Source of the DNA: Mesorhizobium onobrychidis
Lineage (GTDB): Bacteria; Pseudomonadota; Alphaproteobacteria; Rhizobiales; Rhizobiaceae
Assembly (NCBI RefSeq): GCF_024707545.1
Contig: NZ_CP062229.1
Location: 6,863,501 to 6,927,500 of the forward strand
DNA: 64,000 nt
Direction: 5' to 3'
The translations under genes were made by a program, and so were the position numbers. This document shows positions 25,925 to 35,379 of this stretch, piece after piece. A model generated the notes under the pieces. That model saw only the letters and a program-made list of their open reading frames with translations, had not been told where the DNA came from and did no database searches. Within the stretch, counting starts at the first letter, position 1, and each line of letters starts with the position of its first letter.

Positions 25925-27058
25925 CTACTGGAAGCGACGACGATATTCAGCATATTTTGCTGCCAATTCCTCCGCGCGGGCTTCGCACTCGTCCAACGCC
26001 ATTGCGTCGCAATCGTAGGCGAGCAGCTCGCGCATAACTTCCGCCGACTCTGCCGTGAAGCGCACCGTCCCGTCGCTTTCCACGGCCTCAATACCATCGT
26101 ATTTCTGACATCCCCTGTTGATCTCTACCGCATCGTCCAATGACAGGCCTTCAGGCAGGTCGATCGAAATGCCTGTTGGAGCAACCCTAACGGGATAGCC
26201 GCCTACGAGACCCGATGGACCCGGCGCATGCACGACACGTTCTACGCGATCAGCCAACGCACGAAGAACAGCTGTCGCCGACGATGCAGTCACCGATTCC
26301 CCCTCAAGGCCTCCAAGCCGCCGAAAACGTCGGGCAACGTTCGCGAAGATCACATCGTGGCCCATTTCCTCAGGCCTAATTCTCTGGCCCTCCCGATATA
26401 TGGCTAGATGGTAGGGCGCGCCGTCCGTGGAACCGGTCCTCGGCATACGATAACTGACGTAGTGTTGGGCAAAGAACCGCACATCGATTGCTTTCACTTC
26501 GCAACCTAGAAGATGCGCGGCCGCCAACCTGATGCCCGGCACGGCATTCGCGACGTTGCCGATGCCAACCGCCGGCGAGAGACCCTCGGCGGCAAGGGCG
26601 GCATTTGTTACATCAGGGTAGGATGCATTCACGACCACGGTCTCGAGCCCGGCCTTTCGCACAGCTCTCATCAGACGTCGCACGAGAACAAGATGCATTG
26701 GCGTCCATACGCCGCCGCGTGGTCGATCGATCCGCTGATAAGCATCGGGCGGCAATTGGGTTATCAGCCACCATGTATGCAATGTCGTTGCATTGAAAAT
26801 GATATCAGGACGGAGAGCCGCCAGTCGCTCTGCTGTAGCATCTATATTCATCAGATCGATAGGCACCACCTCGATGCTCGGATGGTGACCGAGGTTCAAG
26901 GCCGTGTGCTTCGCAAGATTGGCCCTTAAAGTGCCCCGCTGCACATCTTTTGCTCCGACATGCAAATCGTAGGGTCTGCCGCTTTGGCTGAGAAAATCAA
27001 GGACCGCCCCACCAAGGACGCCGTGGCCAATAATCAGGATATTTACGCGATCTTGCAT
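25925..27058 (-). CDS. Rossmann-fold dehydrogenase-like protein (saccharopine/homoserine dehydrogenase-like)
   Basis: 377 residues from the ATG at 27058; an upstream ATG at 27103 with GAGAG before it is the alternative. The N-terminus NILIIGHGVLGGAVLDFLSQ is a GxGxxG NAD(P)-binding fold. It is followed by a conserved core (ALRPDIIFNATTLHTWWLIT, ETVVVNASYPDVTNAALAAE, GIGNVANAVPGIRLAAAHLL) typical of saccharopine-dehydrogenase-like oxidoreductases. The remaining ~180 residues show no motif I know. It might make or break an imino-acid (opine-like) linkage; this is only a guess. It is preceded by an AT-rich region with a short direct repeat. Confidence 0.65.
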   Translation of the reverse strand: MQDRVNILIIGHGVLGGAVLDFLSQSGRPYDLHVGAKDVQRGTLRANLAKHTALNLGHHPSIEVVPIDLMNIDATAERLAALRPDIIFNATTLHTWWLITQLPPDAYQRIDRPRGGVWTPMHLVLVRRLMRAVRKAGLETVVVNASYPDVTNAALAAEGLSPAVGIGNVANAVPGIRLAAAHLLGCEVKAIDVRFFAQHYVSYRMPRTGSTDGAPYHLAIYREGQRIRPEEMGHDVIFANVARRFRRLGGLEGESVTASSATAVLRALADRVERVVHAPGPSGLVGGYPVRVAPTGISIDLPEGLSLDDAVEINRGCQKYDGIEAVESDGTVRFTAESAEVMRELLAYDCDAMALDECEARAEELAAKYAEYRRRFQ

Positions 27059-27120
27059 CGAAGATATCCGAGAGGATTGTGGAGGAAATTTACAAACGAT
27101 CATTCGCTCTCTCAGAGAGA

Positions 27121-27153
27121 AATGGCAGTGTTAATTTAAAAATGGCAGTATTA
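27121..27153. repeat. Short tandem repeat upstream of the dehydrogenase-like gene
   Basis: AATGGCAGTGTTA (27121) and AATGGCAGTATTA (27141) are spaced 20 bases apart, two helical turns, within 70-100 bases of the leftward start codon. This spacing suits a regulator binding on one face of the DNA, but nothing confirms it. Confidence 0.35.
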
Positions 27154-27414
27154 AATTTAGGATACAAGTGTATTTTCGTAAATTTGCGTTAAATGAAATT
27201 AAAAGTTTTGCGATTTTAGTAATGACAATTCATAGCATGTGGTACGATAATGACATCTGTTTGTCGCAATTCTGCTTTACAATAATCTAAAATTGCGTCG
27301 AATGCTCTCTTATGCCGAACGCGTTGGAACAGAACGGGTCTGAGCTTTGTTGGCATGACAGTTGATGTGCCCGTCGCAGGCGCGGGGGGTAAGAAGCGGG
27401 ACGCCGGCACCGAC

Positions 27415-27891
27415 GGGTTCGATCTCTCCGAGGAGATGGACGAAAAGGCCCGGCAAACCGGCGTCTACCGAGCCGGCTTGCAGCGCGCCAAAGGCGATCC
27501 TCGACATTGCTGTCGTCCCCGATGGTGATCATGGCGGGGTGGCCATGTCCGAGGCGATTTCGACCTTAACGGGCAGCTCTCCGACTACTCCAGCGCGAGC
27601 TATGACCTAACCGTCTGCTGCGGCGTCCTCACGCTCGGACACGTCCGGCCGGATGGGTTGCGCGAGCTGGCTCGCGTCACCCGCCCGAACGGCTTCGTCA
27701 TTGCAAGCACCCGCAAGAGCTATGCGGAGACGACATCCTTTGAAGACCATGTGCGGCGTCTGCAGGATGAGGGCGTCCTTATACCGGCACAGTGTCTAAG
27801 GAACGGCAGATACGTCGCCGAGGAGGACGCGCACTATTGGGTCTTCCAGGTGCCCGAGAAGACCAGCGCACCAGAGGAACCGAGGCTATGA
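27415..27891 (+). pseudogene. Methyltransferase fragment, inverted copy
   Basis: From 27541 the translation (LARVTRPNGFVIASTRKSYA and on to TSAPEEPRL) matches the end of the methyltransferase at 24042 residue for residue. Upstream, FDLSEEM.EKARQTGVYR is also present, but about 60 bases of foreign sequence (27480-27540) interrupt it. The start and motif I are missing. The overlap with the following ATG (CTATGA) is the same as in the other copy. Confidence 0.8.
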
Positions 27892-28845
27892 CGACGCTAC
27901 CGCAAATCTTGCTGTCGAAACCGGCAGCCGATGCAAGACAATTTGTACAGGGGAGCGTATCTCAACATGATGGCACGATCGAGCGCAGAACTCCAGGCCG
28001 AGACGTGAGAGCGCGCTGCCGCGCGCCGTTGCATGTGCATTTCCCGTGTGCGCGGAACGCGCCCAAGGCGCAGTTTGGGACATGGAAGTCCGTCGATATA
28101 TCGATTTCATCGGCGGCATGGACGCGCCTTGCGGTCGGACATTCGCATCCACAGGTGGTTGTGATGCGGTCAGAACGCAACTGCAGCGCTTCGCCCATAC
28201 CTCTTTGGCAGCATCCGCTTATGATGGCTACGTGCGGCTCAACGCGTTAGCCCCGTTCCCCACGCCGGCGAAAACTCTGCTTGTCACCTCTGGCGCAGAA
28301 GCGCTGGAGAACGCGGTAAAGATCGCTCATTTCCACCCGGATCGAAGGGATGTCGTTGTCTTCACAGAAGCTTCCACGGACGCACGTTACCGACCTTTGC
28401 GATGACCTCACAGCTCGACCCGTACAAATGCGTCTTGTCTTCGGTACCTTCCCCCCCCCGAAACGCAGATCAAACCCTACCAGGTTGCAGCTATGTTGAT
28501 CGAGCCGGTTCAGGGGTGAAAGTGATTCCTGCCAGCGCAGCTGGAGTTCATCCTCAGTCTGTGCGCTTTGTGCGATGCGCACAGTATCGTCCTGATCGCA
28601 GATGAGGCCCAGTCCGGCTTCGCTCGCACCGGACGGGTTTTCGCCGGCCGGTAGCGCTGGGAAAGAGTTTCGGCAGCGGGCTCCCAATCGCCGCTGTCAT
28701 CGGCGCGGCGGTGATCATGGACGCCGGGCCGCCCGGGCGGTCTCGTAGGCACCTACGCAGGAATCCCCTTACATGCGCGGCGGCACTTGCCGCACTGCGT
28801 CTGACAGAAACTCGCTTTGGATGGCTGCGTGTCATCAGGATCACG
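27892..28845 (+). pseudogene. Class III aminotransferase (GABA-transaminase-like), decayed
   Basis: Starts [20 protein letters not shown]. Through several frames one reads WDMEVRRYIDFIGGMDA, VGHSHPQVV, LQRFAHTSLAASAYDGYVRL, LNALAPFPTPAKTLLVTSGA, EALENAVKIAHFH, LDPYKC, the PLP-aspartate region IVLIADEAQSGFARTGR, and NPLTCAAALAALRLTETRFG. This order is that of 4-aminobutyrate aminotransferases. There are at least six frameshifts, one at a run of nine C (28451), and the catalytic-lysine region is damaged. The ATG overlaps the methyltransferase fragment before it, so the two formed an operon. Confidence 0.75.
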
Positions 28846-29024
28846 GGTTCAGTTCCAGCAGCAGGAGAGCAGCAAATGTCACGCGTTCGAGCGCCCCCAG
28901 CTCCCATTTGAGATCCGGGATTTCTAAACGAATCCACGCCCAGGAAATATCATCCCGACCCCGTGATGGCGATAGCCGCACCCTATGCTTCCGGGCCATG
29001 CAAAGACGCGCCGCGGCGCGAGCT

Positions 29025-29950
29025 CTAACTCCAAGGGTTCCTCTCTTCGCTCGCGATCTTCCGCAACCAGTCACGCAGCCGCTCGGCCTGCGCGACAGGG
29101 GGCGATTATCATTCCACGTCAGATAGTACCCTCCGCGGACATCCAGCTTGAGGTCGGTAATCCTGACGAGCTTGCCGTCTTCGACCAATGTGCGCACCAG
29201 TCGGTGCCAGCCTACTGCAACGCCCTGACCAGCCTGGGCGGCTTGCAAAGCGACGAGGAACTTGCTGAACGTACGGCCACGAAGCGGGCCGTGAGGGATC
29301 CTGGCGCGGCGCAGGACCTTGTCCCAGTCGACCCAGCCGGCTTCGATCAATCGTACCTGCAGGAGTGGCAGTTCCGGCAAGCACTTAGCCGTCGCTTCGC
29401 GGTGGTCTTTGGCGAAGCCGGGCCCGCAGACCGGGTATATGATATCGCGAAACAACAGTTCCGCTGCCTCATCGGGCCATGGGCCGAAGCCATAGCGGAT
29501 GCGTAGCTCGACTTCAGCGCGCCGATAGTCGCGCGAACTGTCGGCAATCACATGGCCGACTGTGATATCACCGTCCTGTGCCCAAAAGCGCGGCATGCGC
29601 GGTAACAGCCACATCGACGCGAACGCTTCGGTGGAGGCAATCGTGACATCCCGGCAACGACCGCCGCGTTTAATGGTCGTGACGACATCGGACGCCTTGG
29701 AAAAAATGCTTGCCAGCTCGGTGTAAAGGTCTTTGCCGGCGCTGGTAAGCACCACGCCGGTTCCTGGCCTCACAAACAGCGAAACACCAAGCTCGTCCTC
29801 AATGGCTTTGATCTGCCGACTGATCTCTTCCAATGTCACGTTCAGCTCGGAAGCTGCAAGCTCGAGCGAAAGATGGCGTGCCGATGCCTCGAATACCTCA
29901 AGGGCAGTGAGGGCAGTGAGGGACGGCAGATCATGATAGGGACGGGCCAT
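29025..29950 (-). CDS. LysR-family transcriptional regulator (GcvA-like), C-terminal frameshift
   Basis: The start MARPYHDLPSLTALTALEVF is typical of the GcvA group; I chose 29950 over an in-frame start at 30001. The winged HTH covers residues about 10-60 (LSLELAASELNVTLEEISRQ, IKAIEDELGVSLFVR), followed by the periplasmic-binding-protein-like effector domain. Near 29087 a frame change replaces the normal end (AERLRDWLRKIASEERNP, stop about 29025) by an unrelated tail that runs to 28841. The DNA-binding domain is intact. It converges with the decayed aminotransferase gene and may have regulated it. Confidence 0.75.
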
Positions 29951-30001
29951 TGAACACTCCAACCAGATCGGCAGTCGCGAATCGAGTGACCGGCTATCCA
30001 T

Positions 30002-30740
30002 GTCGTCCTCTGGGCTATAAAGGACTGCCGCCAGTCTACACGCGTTAAAGTTGAGAGACTGATTAGTTACGACCAGCCTCCGAGGCGCAACCGCGGCCGT
30101 CTGGCGTGACCGAGCAAGTTACGTGCCGGTCGATGAACCGTTCTGAGTTGCACCTCTCGTCCACACCGACAGCCGGCCCGCCCGACGGTTTCGTCGGGGT
30201 TCCGACATTCTTGTCCAGCTTCGGACAAAAGGTTTGTGCATGGAAATGCGCGGTATCGTTCACGTTGACGAGGTGGGATCCGGTCACCGTATGAGAAGTA
30301 TGAAAAGGCCGGCTACTCGGGTTGTTCCGCCACCGCTTCCCTGCCGAGGTGGCCAGCGCGGGAGGTCAGCCACGAAACGTGGGGCCGTTGGGCGAGAGTC
30401 CGGATAAAGGGCCTATCAGTCTGGCTGAACCGCAAAACAGTTCACGGAGCAGCAATGATCCCGCGTTCGCGCGGCAGATGCTCGAGACACCGATCCTTGA
30501 CGGTCGCATGCGCTGGAAGCTCCAACCGTTGTCGATGACCGCGCTGCCGTCGCCGCCGTGCTTGCCAGTATTGTCTCACCCACGGCATTTTCTGAAAATC
30601 CGCCGCCGGCGGCTTCGAAAGCCCGCCTGTTTGCGGACTGGCTCTGCCAAGAAACTTCGAATCATTATAGCTCTCCGCAATGAAGTGCGGCAGACAGTGT
30701 CACGTGAGTAAGTGCCTGTCCGCTCTCACGCTTTGGCCAA
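30002..30740. other. Mostly no gene; possible LysR tail
   Basis: Only one piece is suggestive: near 30610-30685 on the plus strand ARLFADWLCQETSNHYSS resembles the last residues of a GcvA-like regulator. The rest has no recognisable product. Confidence 0.3.
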
Positions 30741-30992
30741 GTGAGCATAACTAGCTGCGAAACGGTCGAATTTGTGCTCGCCGCACGTCACGGTCTTGTA
30801 AGCGAAGCGGGTAGCTGTTTGTGATGCATGAGGCCAATGGCTCTGTTGAAATCAGCATCGATAAAGAATTGAGTATCGTTCACGCCCCGAGGAGTTCACC
30901 TTGCGTGACCTGATGAGGTGGACGGCCTCCGCTCTCGGCATCGCAATGTGCCAAAGTGTGGCTGTCGAAAGTCACATGAGGGAGAGCCGTCC

Positions 30993-32015
30993 ATGGAGAA
31001 GGTTAGCACAATCGGTCTGGATGTCGCCAAGCACGTGTTTCAGGTGCACGGCGTTGACGCGCAGGGCGCAGTGGTTGTCCGCCGGAAGTTGCGTCGCGAC
31101 GATGTAGTCGCATTCTTTACGTCCTTGCCGGCGTGCTTGATCGGCATCGAAGCCTGCGCAACGAGCCATCACTGGGCTCGTGTCCTCACGGCTCTGGGGC
31201 ATGAGGTTCGCCTGATGCCTGCGTCATACGTCAAGCCATACGTGAAGCGGCAGAAGAATGATGCTTCGGATGCCGAGGCAATCTGCGAGGCGGTCACGCG
31301 ACCGACGATGCGCTTTGTTCCGACAAAGAGCGAGGAGCAGCAGAGCGTGTTGATGCTGCATCGCGTCCGCGAGCTTTTGATCCGGCAGCGGACAATGCTG
31401 GTGAACGCCTTGCGCGGCCACTTGGCGGAGTTGGGCATCATCACTCGTCAGGGTGCTACAGGGCTGAGCATGCTCGTCGCGTTGGTTGAGGACGAGGGGC
31501 ACGACCTCATTCCCCCGCTTGCCCGATCGGCCCTCTTTCTTTTGGTACAGCAATTGCGTGAGGTGCACGAGAAGGTCGGTGAGCTGGACCGACAGATTCA
31601 CATCTGGCATCGTTCGCACGAGTTGAGCCGTCGCCTCGAAACGATCCCCGGCATCGGTCCGATCACCGCCAGCGCAATCGTTGCGACCGTGACAGATGCT
31701 TCCCTGTTCAAATCCGGCCGGCAACTCGCGGCTTGGCTTGGCCTGGTGCCGCGACAGAACTCATCCGGAGGAAAGGATCGGCTCGGGCGGATCAGCAAGC
31801 AAGGCGATCCCTACATCCGTCGCCTTCTTGTTGTGGGAGCCCATGCCGTGCTTCGCTTCTGTCGTAAGGGCAAAGCGGCACCCACTCGCTGGGCTGCCGA
31901 GCTTCTGGCGAAAAAGCCGTACAACGTCGTTGCGGTGGCCTTGGCAAACAAGATGGCCCGGATCGTCTGGGCGCTGATGACTACGGGCAAGCGCTTCGCG
32001 GATTCACCGGCGTAG
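30993..32015 (+). CDS. IS110-family (IS1111-like) transposase, intact
   Basis: 340-residue DEDD recombinase. The start MEKVSTIGLDVAKHVFQVHG gives the first Asp (GLDVAK), LIGIEACATSHHWA the Glu, and KNDASDAEAICEA the last two Asp. The C-terminal half has ETIPGIGPITASAIVATVTD and the conserved serine region (WLGLVPRQNSSGGKDRLGRI), then RLLVVGAHAVLRF. The frame is uninterrupted. Elements of this family use a structured RNA from their own non-coding end to choose the target. The conserved 3' flank is annotated separately. Confidence 0.9.
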   Translation: MEKVSTIGLDVAKHVFQVHGVDAQGAVVVRRKLRRDDVVAFFTSLPACLIGIEACATSHHWARVLTALGHEVRLMPASYVKPYVKRQKNDASDAEAICEAVTRPTMRFVPTKSEEQQSVLMLHRVRELLIRQRTMLVNALRGHLAELGIITRQGATGLSMLVALVEDEGHDLIPPLARSALFLLVQQLREVHEKVGELDRQIHIWHRSHELSRRLETIPGIGPITASAIVATVTDASLFKSGRQLAAWLGLVPRQNSSGGKDRLGRISKQGDPYIRRLLVVGAHAVLRFCRKGKAAPTRWAAELLAKKPYNVVAVALANKMARIVWALMTTGKRFADSPA

Positions 32016-32116
32016 TGACGTAGTCGCAGAGGATGCACAGAGGTTGGTGAGGTGCTGATGGTGTGATGACGGACGGTCAAACCGGGATCGGAAAAACCCG
32101 CTCAGTGGGTGCCGCT
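32016..32116 (+). ncRNA. Candidate guide (bridge/seek) RNA region of the IS110-family element
   Basis: About 100 bases after the transposase stop are conserved in a second, truncated copy at 39672-39758. Shared blocks are GAGGATGC, GGTGCTGATGGT, and GGATCGGA followed by AAACCCGCTCAGTGGGTG and CCGCT; the bases between the blocks differ. ACCCGCTCAGTGGGT can form a hairpin. In IS1111-type elements the guide RNA is encoded at the 3' end, which fits. It could also be only the element end. Confidence 0.45.
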
Positions 32117-32287
32117 CAAAAAGCGCGTTGACCTGTCTGGGATCCGATCCGCGGACTTCATCAAGGCCAGCGGCATGAACAGGCCGCACTCAAAGGCCGA
32201 ATACATGCCTGCACCCGACCAACCTGTCATCAATGTCAGAAAGCCCTTGCCACGCGGAGGCCGTCCATACATGCCATTGAACTTTCA

Positions 32288-32500
32288 TCCAGCGGCGATT
32301 AGAGCCTCGACCGTTTCTGTTACGCCGAGGGGCACGGGTTGAGCAACCGGCGAAGACGCGGAGCCTTCGATCAGCACAGCGTCGGAGCGGGTTGCGGTGA
32401 TGACCTCGGCATAGGCCGCCGGGGTCTGGTACCGAGCGAGGAATGTGGCCTCGCAGTGTTGAACAACTCAGCGATGCAACACCCACGGGACCGGCCCGGA
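32288..32500 (-). pseudogene. IS3-family OrfB, C-terminal end
   Basis: Reads FNTARPHSSLGTRP (the common end of the IS3 catalytic domain). In the next frame AYAEVITATRSDAVLIEGSA and GVTETVEALIAAG follow, which is the C-terminal tail of a frequent rhizobial IS3 transposase. The rest of the gene is absent. A frameshift lies near 32425. Confidence 0.65.
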
Positions 32501-32786
32501 GCGCGAGCTTCTCTATCCATGGCATCCTTGGGCGGGTCGCCAAGTCCATATTCACGAAGTGATCGATCGGAATGACGTAGCAGTCTTCCGCTGTAGCGTT
32601 TTCGGCCAGGCCTCGGATAAGAGGTTGGAGGTCCCGGCTTGGATGTTAGAGTTGGCGCATCACGACTGCTCCGCACGTCGACCTTGCCGCGCTGGGCACC
32701 CCGGCGAAGCCGCTCCTCGACACGGGCGCCCCATCGCAATCGCCGGAGATGGGCGCAGCATTGGGCTCTCACGCGAATCGGGCCAG

Positions 32787-32990
32787 ATGCCCATGCCGCG
32801 CCAGCCCACGACATACCAGTTCGATATGTTCTCGAAGCCGAACGACGCCAATACGGTGCAGACGCCGCAATGGCAGGCGCTGCCGGCCGAGACGCGCCGA
32901 TCAGTGACGAAGCTGACGGTCAGCCTGATCCTCGGGCACGTCGACGGCGAGGGTGCCCTACAACGGGAGGCCGCCGATCATGATGCATGA
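32787..32990 (+). CDS. Small ORF of a serine-recombinase module (remnant)
   Basis: 67 codons, MPMPRQPTTYQFDMFSKPND to the stop, with TPQWQALPAETRRSVTKLTV in the middle. Similar small proteins precede large serine recombinases in rhizobial mobile elements; compare the ORF at 63192-63413 before the intact recombinase. Directly after it MMHEKIKESAAHGEH begins at 32980 and stops at once. That looks like the first codons of a recombinase gene that was lost. Function unknown. Confidence 0.5.
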   Translation: MPMPRQPTTYQFDMFSKPNDANTVQTPQWQALPAETRRSVTKLTVSLILGHVDGEGALQREAADHDA

Positions 32991-33119
32991 GAAGATCAAA
33001 GAATCGGCCGCCCACGGCGAACATTGAGTCAACAAAGTCCTGCGGAATCTGGAGAAGCTATGGGGCGAGCGGCGGCGGTATGGCACCATTCTCGTCGATA
33101 GAAGCGACAGAGGTGCCCC

Positions 33120-34280
33120 ATGACCCAGGCTAACGATTTGAGCCGTTCGCTGGTCTCGTTTGAGCAGAATAGCAGCGTGACGGTCGTTGTCGAAATGAGT
33201 GAATCGAGCTGGCTGGTGGCGGGACAGGTTCCCGGTCTCGAACGCCAGCCGCTGAAGAAGCTGGACCCGGATTCAGCCGCGCTGCTGAGCCTGATGGAAC
33301 GTTGGCGCGAGGAAGCCGTCAAGGCCGGCAGGACGATCGAGCGGATCGCGCTGGCCTTTGAGGCGGGACGCGACGGGTTCTGGCTGGCGCGGTGGCTGCG
33401 GGCGCGCGACATCGAGGCGCACGTCATCCATTCGACCAGCGTTGCGGTATCGCGTGAGCATCCCGTGCGAAGACCGACCGGTTGGACACGGCGATGCTCA
33501 TGCGCGTGTTCCTGGGCTGGCTGCGCGGCGAGCGCGGGCATTGCGGATGGTTGCGATCCCCACGCTCGAGGAAGAGGATGCCAGACGCCCAAGCCGTGAG
33601 CGAGAAAGCCTGGTGGGCGAGCGCACGCGGATCATCAACCGTATCAAGGCGATCCTGGCGTGGCTCGGGATCCGCGGCTTCAACCCCAAATTGCGCAGAG
33701 CGGTGGAATGCCTTGACGCGCTGGGACACCGGATGGTGTGCCGCTGCCACCGAACACGGTTGACGAGCTCCGGCGCGATATGACCCGGCTCGCCATGATC
33801 CGCGAGCAGATCAAGGCGATCGAGGAGGCACGCCTCGCGCGTCTGGAACAGGCGCCGGTGACGGGGGCCACATGCCATGGTGCGTCTGATTGCCAGCGTC
33901 ATCGGCATCGGCGTCGAGACCGCCGATATACTGGTGCAGGAGGTGCTATCCCGCAACCTGCGGATCGCCGAGCGGTTGCCCGCTATGCGGGGCTCACTGG
34001 CGCGCCTGACGAGAGCGGTTCCAAACGGTGGGAGAAAGGCTCGGCGAAGGCCGGTAACGCCCGAGTGCGCCGCGGCCTAGTCCAGCTCGCCTGGCGTTTC
34101 CTGCGGTTCCAGAACGACAGCGCGCTCGCCCAATGGTTCCGGGCGCGAACAGATGGCCCGAGCGGTATGCGCAAGACGAAAATGATCGTAGCGCTCGCCC
34201 GCAAGCTGCTCATCGCTTTGTGGCGCGTGGTCACGATCGGCGACATCCCGGCCAGCGTCGCGCTGCGGCAGCCGGCCTAA
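33120..34280 (+). pseudogene. IS110-family transposase with several frameshifts
   Basis: Begins MTQANDLSRSLVSFEQNSSV, then IALAFEAGRDGFWLARWLRA with the catalytic Glu. After a frame break near 33470 it continues TDRLDTAMLMRVFLGWLRGE (catalytic Asp pair), RESLVGERTRIINRIKAILA, VRLIASVIGIGVETADILVQ and ARVRRGLVQLAWRFLRFQND, ending RVVTIGDIPASVALRQPA. At least four frame changes occur. It is a different IS110 subgroup from the copy at 30993. Confidence 0.8.
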
Positions 34281-35379
34281 GCAGGTCTGGGAGGAATCCA
34301 AACAAGCAGTTCAGCGTCCGGTCGACTTTCCTGACTGGCCGTCGATGATCCGCGGTGGTGGTGACCCGAACAGAAACCTGGCTTCGATGCCTTCTGGAGA
34401 ATGGGCCTGCCGCCTCGGAGCCTTGCCGCCGAAGCGAATGGATGCTTCATGGTCGGGATCCAGCACGGATCTCACCGAATACAAGGTCGCGGCGCATGTG
34501 TTGCGTGCGATGGCGGGCTCCCCTCGGATCCTCTCAATCAGGCGGGGCTGGTTGAAACGAAAGAAAACAGCAAGGCAGCCCAAATGGCTTGACAAACAAA
34601 TCCCCATACAAGGTTTCTGTGAGGTCCGCACGCTCAACGGAGCACACCCGCTGGTCTTCGACCTCATTGCAAGCCGGATTGAACGAACCGGACGGTCCTG
34701 GCGCTATGGGGATTGTAGCCTGGAGAAGCGATCGGGGTCGTCGGTGCCGGGCTGAAGAAGGGCATTCACGATGCGGCCAGCGAAGCATGGCACGCTGGAA
34801 TGCGGAACCGTTTGGCGCGGGCCGTCGGATAGGCTGCAGTGCTTTCTATCGTCGGGCTGGCTGCTTGCGGCTTTGTGCGGCAGTGCCGGCGCGCGTGGCG
34901 ACGGGTGATGTGGACGCGCCCGGCGGATTATGAGGGTTGTCCAGAAAGGGCTCGGCGGCGCTTGCCCGCACTGCCAGATGGCGAGTGTGATCATTCCCTC
35001 TCCGCAGCAGAGCCAGCGATGCGCTACAGCAAGATGCTAGCGGCGACTGCGGCGGATCGACCACGGAGAGAGAACCTTGAGCCCGGCAAGCGCTGCATCA
35101 GCGAAGAGAAAGGAGCTCATTGACAGAAGCGATTAGGGAACCTGTGGTGACGCGACCCATCGGAACCCTCCGAAATTCATCGAGAGGCTGCCTGCCACAC
35201 GGCCGGTACCAAAACGTTGCAACAGATCCTTCAACTAAGTTTGCAGTATCTTTACGACCGCCAAGCGCTGACAGTGGTACCTTCACCGCAAAGGTTTGAG
35301 ATCAGGCATGGATAAAAAAAGCCGATGCCGGTTTACACTCGGGCCGCCGCATAGCAAGCAACGTCGGAGTCAAAAACCC
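34281..35379. other. About 1.1 kb without a recognised gene
   Basis: The first ~100 bases are probably the 3' non-coding end of the IS110-family pseudogene. Plus-strand frames (for example 34345-34755) are open by GC-rich composition but show no family motif. The end is the upstream region of the ATP-grasp gene; I found no GG-N10-GC promoter there. Confidence 0.35.

Noticed and set aside
34788..34806. Second sigma-54 promoter (TGGCACGCTGGAATGC)
   Set aside because: The GG to GC spacing is 11 bases, not 10, and no gene starts downstream within a sensible distance.
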